Assembly: GCA_949987705.1 (NCBI GenBank) | Contig: OX465284.1 | Location: forward strand, 70,231,470-70,295,469 | Direction: 5' to 3' | Origin: Thereva unica | Lineage: Eukaryota > Arthropoda > Insecta > Diptera > Therevidae | DNA length: 64,000 nt | Shown: piece by piece, positions 58,701 to 64,000 of the stretch | Position numbering within the stretch: position 1 is the stretch's first letter | Layout of the letters: each line of letters starts with the position of its first letter | Program-made: the position numbers and the translations under genes | The notes under the pieces: model-generated | What the model saw: the letters and a program-made list of their open reading frames with translations, nothing else | Database searches by the model: none | Told to the model about the DNA's origin: nothing

Positions 58701-61700
58701 AAAGAGGGAAGAAGAAAGAAGGAAAGTTATGTATGTGGGAAAAGGAAAAGGCGAAGGACTGTGGGACTGGCCGGTATTCGAAGCCGGGACCTCTGGGATA
58801 GTAGCCAGACGCCTTACTCCCTAAGCTACCGAGGCCCCCTCTAGGTTACACTAAGTAACTTGAATTCATTCGCGAATAAAGAACCGATCGTTTAGTGTCT
58901 ATAATCAATGTTCTGAATGAACTTATTCTTACCACAAATTTTTTTTTATTCAAAGTTTTTTTTTAGAATTTCAATATTCTGAAAGGGCTCAAATATATTT
59001 CAGCCCCAGGCGACAAAAGGTGATGTGGTTGGCCTGGTTATGCCTCCCGAAACAAATAATCCCGCTAGCCAGCCGACAAAGGCTTTGACGCAAGCAGTAC
59101 CGGACTACCCGGTGAACACGGAGAAGACCAGACCGAAGCGGAACTTTGGCACCCTGATATTAGCCGGTTAAGCTGGCGGGATGCCTTATTAGGGCTACCT
59201 CATACATATGAGTATTTTTAATCTTCAAAACGGCTATATCTCATGAATGGCAATTCGTACGGGAACATTCCGCAACCTACAGAATTTTTAAAAACTATTT
59301 TATGAGCATTTAAGAGATACATATTAGCAAACTTATTTTTTGACCTTTTCAATACTTTTTTTGCTCCCACCCCTGTTTGGAGAAATTCGACATTTCATTT
59401 AGAAAGATGTTTTAAGGGCTGTTCCAATTTTTAGCTATTCTCGATTTATGCTGCAGTGCAATGTCTATTTTCACTGGGTATAAAAAAAACTGTGTACCCG
59501 TAAGTTTTAGGTCTGACAGTGACATGTTGTGATATTTAACCTCTTTGGTATCAAGTTATGCGAAAATTGCTTCATCAATGCAACAAATACACTGAAAGGG
59601 TTACAATGAAAGTGTCCCTTGAGATTCGTGCGATTGAGCTCATACCAAGAGCAGACGGACATTTTAATTGAGGCCTCAATACGATTTACCTTCGTGTAAG
59701 AGACAAATGTACTGCTTCGCCTAAGTCCTGGTCAACTCTCTAACCGTAGGGAATGTGTTAACCAAGTAGACAAAGTTATTGTATAGATTTTTTCAAACTC
59801 CGTGACACATTTCCCCGCTTTTTACTTAAAACGGCAACAAACGCAGAAAAAACTCAACAAAATAATTTGGGAAGGGATGCGCGCATGCCGAATGAATAAA
59901 GTTAATCAATCTTTATATGTGTTGAGCAGAGCTTTTAAATACATGTAAAACTCCTGCTAAACCAAGTCAGTTTATCCATCGTAATAATAAGCATAATTTT
60001 ACTATAATTATGCTAAATATATAATTATCCCTAAATTTAAAATAAATTAAAAGAATTGCTGGAAAAATTTCTTTTAAAGATATGAGCATTTTCATTCATA
60101 AATTGAAAGTTTTCCGCAGCCGCAAGCAACACAACCTCCCCAAGCAGACGCGCGCTTGCGATTGGCGGAAAATGTCAAAAATCTAGTAATCAAAGTGATA
60201 AAAACACAAATTTCGTATTTTTTGTAGAAATTACTACAAATTATTGTGTTATATGTGTAAAATAAAAAAAAATATATAAAAACGGGTTTTTTTCGGTCAT
60301 AATTTGTAAATTTTTTTAAAGTCCCAGAAAAATACACCTCCCTTTAGCAATACGCAGTCGCGACTGATTACATGGCAGCAAGTGATTTGATAGGAGGAGT
60401 TAAGTGAAGCTTTTGTCTGAGCTTTTAAACATTTTTAAGAGCTTAGCAGGGGAACATGCGCGGGATGTCACGAGGTTTGAAAACAACTATACCTAGCTGT
60501 ACTTTCTGAAATGATTCCGTCGCGATTTTAAAAATTTAACAATTTCAGATACAGATCTATTTGATTTGATAACATTTCAAACAGCTACAATTTAAAAATT
60601 TGGTTGCCATTTTTTCGAAAGTAGTTTTTAGGATTATACGAGTATATAGAAGTAACTTTCCTAGTTCAATTTTTTCAGAACTAATGTAATCCATAAATCA
60701 TAGAGCTCTTGGGGGAGGGGGGATATAATGTTGAAATAAAAGAAAGTAATGTATGCTTGATCTCCTATTTTCTCCCAGAGGAAAAATTTATGTTCTTAGG
60801 CTTGAGAGCCGGACGATACTAGATTTTTTAAAACAGGGAAACGAAACGTAAAGCCTGAACTACATTGAAAAGCAGGGCAGTGCAGCGCTGCGCAGTGATA
60901 TTTAGACTTCTTTTAACTGAATATGGCAACTCACATTATCTTCACTGCGTTGCATTGCAGCGTGCTGCACTGCCTTGTTTTAGGCTAATTTCTAAAATAC
61001 TGCATCATACTGCTTGTCATTGCTATAGTTGTCAAAATGGATGACGATACTGTTTATTAAATGTGTTTTACCACGCGTTCTCTAAAAAACCACTGTATGA
61101 TACTGCACAGTGCTGCACTGCTCTGCTTTTCACTGCTGCAGTTCAGGCTTAATGAAGGGAAATAAATGCACAGGAACGCCTATTATATAAAATCTTCTTT
61201 TCGCAGTTTTTCTGAGATGAATATTTTTTATAATAAGCAAAATTTGTGTGAAACTGATGTCACAATATGTTCAAGTAAATATTGGATGCTACTTTGGAAT
61301 ATGAATAATTTTGTAAAAGCACAATGTAGCAAGTGACTTTTAATGCAAAATCTATAAAGCCAAAGTGATAAAATTCAAAGAAAAAACTGTTCACAAGGAC
61401 TTTTTTCACAGTTCTATTAGACTAGTTAGGCTTATTTAAAAAAATCGTTATAAACCTTATTTCACAGCCACAAAAAATGTTCCTTAAATTTTGATTTGAC
61501 TAAAGTCCGATTTGTTTAAAAATTTAGCAACTTTTTTTTGGAACCATAACACAACTACAAACTTTATAAATTATTTCACTTTTTACAACTAAATAAAATA
61601 ATCCAAAAATGCAACAGTTCCTTATCAATTTAAATATTTCCATTACCGGTTCCGGTTTTCCGGTAGCGTCATCCTGAGGCTTGGGCATTGATGAAACCAA

Positions 61701-61739
61701 ACACACCAACGATATTAAAACAAAAATACTCTTCCACAT
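52717..61739 (-). CDS. Cuticle protein with Rebers-Riddiford domain, three exons
   Basis: Minus strand: exon 1 61739-61647 (31 codons) encodes a signal peptide (MWKSIFVLISLVCLVSSMPK); exon 2 52984-52904 (27 codons) YQYEYTVKDAKTKTFFDKNE; exon 3 52839-52717 (40 codons and stop) VQGKYSVWLPDGRLMTVEYY to DANPFE. All junctions are phase 0 with GT/AG. The product of 98 residues would be secreted and bind chitin through the RR domain (pattern Y-x-Y-x-Y, then G-x-Y-x-(V/L)-x-LPDGR-x-x-V-x-Y), closest in style to pro-resilin-like proteins. The link of exon 1 to exon 2 across an 8.66-kb intron is inferred from strand, phase and family layout; an intervening exon is possible. Confidence 0.75.
52985..54589. 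other. Intronic AT-rich stretch
   Basis: Inside the first cuticle-gene intron. No coding sequence; 54460-54590 is a diverged piece of the 51-kb foldback arm (TAGTGGATAGTAGGGATAGC). Confidence 0.45.
54590..54720 (-). mobile_element. CR1-like LINE 3'-end fragment
   Basis: Order of GTTCATGTCATGG, AGCTTGAAGA, GATAGGTTA, CTGGAGG and GTTGAACTCTTGGATATTTT follows the 3' end at 43480-43610. Confidence 0.55.
55232..55790 (+). repeat. Dispersed element containing two satellite-like monomers
   Basis: Holds CCCATGTCGAGGAGGTTGTG, CGCCCTCTTGAGATGGCCGC, TGAGTATACTATATTGCTTA and a second copy (CCCATGTCGAAGGGGTTGTG), about 128 bp apart. This is followed by a unique tail with ATGCAAAATTTCAGCATGAT and another GAGACGGCCGCCATGGATCT. 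It is diverged from, but clearly related to, the arrays at 10.4-15.3 kb. Confidence 0.8.
56037..58200 (-). mobile_element. LINE (family L4) with long open RT frame, 5' truncated
   Basis: The minus frame 57641-56037 (534 codons) contains a complete RT: NKSPGADGIPAELLKEGG, CPIYKKGDKLNCKNYRGISL, QIFVDFQQAYDSI (first catalytic Asp), LRQGDGLAPMLFNLALEW, LLGYADDVNIVG (catalytic pair), then a post-RT region with CYGSETWTM, RRYNNELYEI, RLRLAGHVIRMEDNRIPKRL and GSRPVGRPRRRWIDSV. Upstream, 58157-57648 is the linker in the same frame, separated by one TAG codon (WREYF-stop-NLLNPIS). The endonuclease is missing beyond about 58200. Apart from that stop, the coding part looks young. Confidence 0.9.
58590..58846 (-). 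mobile_element. tRNA-derived SINE
   Basis: On the minus strand from about 58843 it starts GGGGGCCTCGGTAGCTTAGG (A-box-like), then AGTAAGGCGTCTGGCTACTA, and GGTCCCGGCTTCGAATACCG (B-box-like GGTTCGANNCC). That is the layout of a tRNA head, followed by a pyrimidine-rich unrelated body. A tRNA gene is unlikely because the acceptor stem does not close. The GTTATGCCTCC(T/C)GAAAC phrase at its far end also occurs at 59039. Confidence 0.6.
58847..60851. other. Intronic repeat-rich stretch
   Basis: 59035-59200 holds a GC-rich repeat piece (GTTATGCCTCCCGAAAC). 59205-59460 is a diverged relative of the 51-kb foldback arm. 59668-59745 matches 42882-42955. No convincing coding sequence; the 81-codon minus frame at 60337-60092 lacks any motif. 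Confidence 0.45.
60852..61149. mobile_element. Harbinger-like MITE, copy 2, TAA duplication
   Basis: Same ends as 24760-25178 (AGCCTGAACTACATTGAAAA), flanked by TAA at 60849-60851 and 61150-61152. Shorter (298 bp) by an internal deletion. Confidence 0.85.
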
Positions 61740-63190
61740 TTTGATAATTTTATAAAATATTTTCCACTAAGTAAAATGCAACGAAAACCCGTCTTTGACT
61801 TTATTAAGTATCAAAAGTGAACACCTTTAAGATTTGTACTTTCAACCGCCAACGTTAGTCCAAGAATACCGCCAAAACCTAGGAATTACACCTTTTTATT
61901 CTATCTTGATACTCACACAACTACGCCACAAATATCATCTCCTCAGGTATAGTGATAGATTACCCAGATGACTTGCTATAACACGGTAGGACTCCCCACC
62001 CATCGCAAGCTCCATGTTTTTCTCCTAATTCAGTATCTTACCTGGGGCAGGTAGGGGGTGTTTTTGTATCAGTGATGCCCCCAACCAAATTTTATAGGAA
62101 GAAAAACTCTCTTTTGGGTCTAGTAGGTAGTTTGCTTTTTTGTCCAAAATGTCACTCGAAGGGGTTCACCTTTTGTGTGGAGCATCTCCTCCCCGTGATG
62201 TTGGTCGGCAATTTGGAGTGTGCGATAAGGAAATTCTTAGCAATAATTTCTGCTCCTCTGTAATTTGGTGGTGAAGGTGGTGAGCAGGTAAGCTTACAGG
62301 TATGCAGTAACCTACAGAATCGTGTCTAGGTGAGGCTGGAGGCTTTGGGTAACCCAATGAAAATTCTTTATATATTTTTTTGCGTTGAGATAAACTTTTT
62401 TTTATATTGTCATTCTAGTGTGTCTCCTAGTGTAGTTTTGAGGATGGTAGAAATAATCACATCTCCAAATATGTTCGTTACTTTTCTTTGGTTAAGTGGA
62501 GTTGATATGGGTTTGGGGTTATTGCGTAAGTTTGTGAATGCCTTTAGGTAAATTAATGTAAGGTATGGTTAAGGTTGTTTAGGGTAACTTTTAGATTTAT
62601 GCTAAGTTTAATGATACAATACTAAGTTTAACGATGCTATCTGGTTGCCTAAGGTGGTTTTGTAGTTATTTTTGCGTTGTCTTTGAGATATTGCACTAAT
62701 TAATATAGATATAAGGGCTCGCGATCAATGAGAGCTTAACGTTGAAGAATAACGACATCTTCCAGATAGCGCGTAGGCTCTTGAGAAGGAATCTCGTGAT
62801 ATCGGTCTTCACTAGGCGGGGGTTGTGTATGTCCAACTCCAGAGAAATCTGCAGCCGCGGATGTTCATCTCTACCTTGGACTTAAATGATGCTGTTGGCT
62901 CTTCCACAACGCCTTCGCCTTCTTCGAGGAGCTTGGATCGGCCGTTTGTTTTGTTGCAGCCTCGTATGAATGAATGTTTTAAATATTTTTCTTTTTTCCA
63001 TATTTTTATATTTTATTTTGTTTGTATTGTTATTTAATTTTAAGTAATACGATAGCTTTTAATATTAAGTTTATTATTATTTATTTTTTCTTACTTATCT
63101 TTTCTCTTCTTTTCTTTCGCTTAAATTCTTCATGGTATTTTTTCTCTTTTTATTTCTCACTAGCTTTCATAAGATTGTTGATCTTGCTGG
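61740..63190. other. Gene-free stretch, probably LINE 5' region at its right end
   Basis: Upstream of cuticle exon 1 (to about 62000), then sequence without motifs. 62825-62960 has a short frame with SSTTPSPSSRSLDRP, possibly LINE ORF1 or UTR. Confidence 0.3.
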
Positions 63191-64000
63191 TTGCTCGGTG
63201 TGGATGCTTGCTCTTCGTCTATAATGGTGGCTAGCGTTTCCTCACTGGACAAAATAAGAACGATTTTTATGATATTTACATCGCGTGCAGATCGTCTCAA
63301 TGTCGTATGTATAAATGCAAGAAGCCTTAGAAACAAGAGTGATGTCTTGCATGATTTATTTTCCAATTGTTGTGTCCATGTTGTTGCTGCCTGTGAAACC
63401 TGGCTCAACTCTAAGCTGGTAGCTATCTCTGGCTATAATATTTTTTAGGAATGATCGTGTAAAGCGTGCTGGTGGTGGCGTTGTAATTTACGTTCATCGT
63501 AGCATAAAGTCCTCAGTTATAATCTCTGGCTATCGAGTTAAGTACTGGTGTAGAAAAGGCAGTTGTAATTGGTATTTACGCCTAGTATTTTTAGCGTTGA
63601 TACCGCTGGTGAGCTCAATATTGCCCTTTCAACCCTCACCAGAAAGTACCGCCATATTATTACCTGTGGTGATTTCAATATCGATGCTTTAAAGCCAAGT
63701 ACTTCTCTTAACAATTTTAATTACATTTTCAACTGCTTGATTTTGGAATCGTTGATAGCTTATCTGCCTACTTTAATGCAACGGTCCCATCTCAGCTGGA
63801 TTATTTTCTGATCGAGGACATTCAGATATTCTTGTTTCTTAACCAAATTCGCTGGAACCCGTTGCACCCCGCTGCACTCATCGAAACAAAAGAAAGGGAC
63901 AATTGCTTGAAATTTAAGAGATGGAGGGTTTCTTATCCGTTGTATATAAATCCCACATTTCCGCTACTCCTAACCATCTTTCCAAAAAAAACCTTGCTGA
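63191..64000 (+). pseudogene. LINE endonuclease domain, cut by the window end
   Basis: Plus-strand frames give the AP-endonuclease start (LNVVCINARSLRNKSDVLHD, ACETWLNSKL), then RNDRVKRAGGGVVIYVHRSI in another frame, CGDFNIDALKPS at about 63670, and DRGHSD after a frame change near 63810. This is the 5' ORF2 part of a CR1/Jockey-type element with at least three frameshifts. RT would lie beyond the window. Confidence 0.8.

Noticed and set aside
58756..58846. tRNA gene
   Set aside because: A- and B-box-like motifs are present but the stems do not close and a long pyrimidine-rich body follows; a SINE head fits better.
60092..60337. 81-codon minus frame with a Cys-rich end
   Set aside because: Mostly AT-rich Phe/Tyr/Ile codons and no recognisable pattern.

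Overview
This is AT-rich nuclear DNA from an insect. A cuticle protein gene with a Rebers-Riddiford chitin-binding domain, short GT/AG introns, and mariner, RTE-like and Jockey/CR1-like elements point to an insect. Diptera is possible but I cannot prove it from this window. Most of the sequence is transposable-element debris, satellite and foldback repeats. Conserved host genes are few and their introns are swollen by repeats.

Host genes: (1) the last coding exon of an unrecognised Ser/Asn-rich protein (1547-2561, +); (2) the SUMO-conjugating enzyme Ubc9, four exons on the minus strand (31715 down to 23150) that rebuild a 159-residue protein, with a 7.9-kb third intron; (3) a possible small gene on the same strand inside that intron (28620 down to 25569); (4) the MYST acetyltransferase mof/KAT8, an intact 446-codon single-exon gene (33972-35312, +), with a small zinc-finger-like gene converging on it (35842-35498, -); (5) geminin, three exons, 191 residues (40039-40792, +), followed by a possible short gene start at 40996; (6) five exons of a meiotic HFM1/Mer3-type helicase (46453-47888, +), lacking both ends; (7) a 98-residue cuticle protein on the minus strand (61739 down to 52717), whose 8.7-kb first intron is filled with repeats.

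Repeat landscape: 0.1-1.4 kb retroelement fragment, MITE and satellite relative. 7.7-16.8 kb one Jockey-like LINE (minus) cut in two by a 6.6-kb composite insertion. That insertion holds a 496-bp foldback, a ubiquitin-specific-protease fragment, two satellite arrays built of 128-bp and 111-bp monomers, a second foldback and a duplicated spacer. 16.9-19.7 kb a nearly full-length but internally deleted RTE-like LINE. 21.0-21.7 kb a hairpin and a 144-bp tandem repeat. 24-31 kb LINE ends, Harbinger-like and other MITEs, and a deleted mariner nested in palindromic elements. 32-33.4 kb a 1.37-kb TIR element with TTA duplications. 36-39.7 kb MITEs and tandem repeats. 43.2-45.2 kb a LINE with a CR1-like 3' end nested inside it. 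45.9-46.2 kb a microsatellite. 48-50.3 kb decayed LINE material. 50.9-52.5 kb a foldback with about 640-bp arms. 54.6-58.8 kb LINE pieces, a dispersed satellite relative, a LINE with a 534-codon open RT frame, and a tRNA-derived SINE. 60.9-61.1 kb a second copy of a Harbinger-like MITE. 63.2-64 kb the 5' endonuclease part of another LINE running off the window.

The most unusual region is 9.36-16.0 kb, where a satellite with higher-order structure sits inside a single dated insertion, next to a captured protease fragment, with dispersed relatives of its monomer at 1.2 and 55.3 kb. No host pathway is clustered here: the genes are independent housekeeping, cell-cycle, meiotic and cuticle genes.
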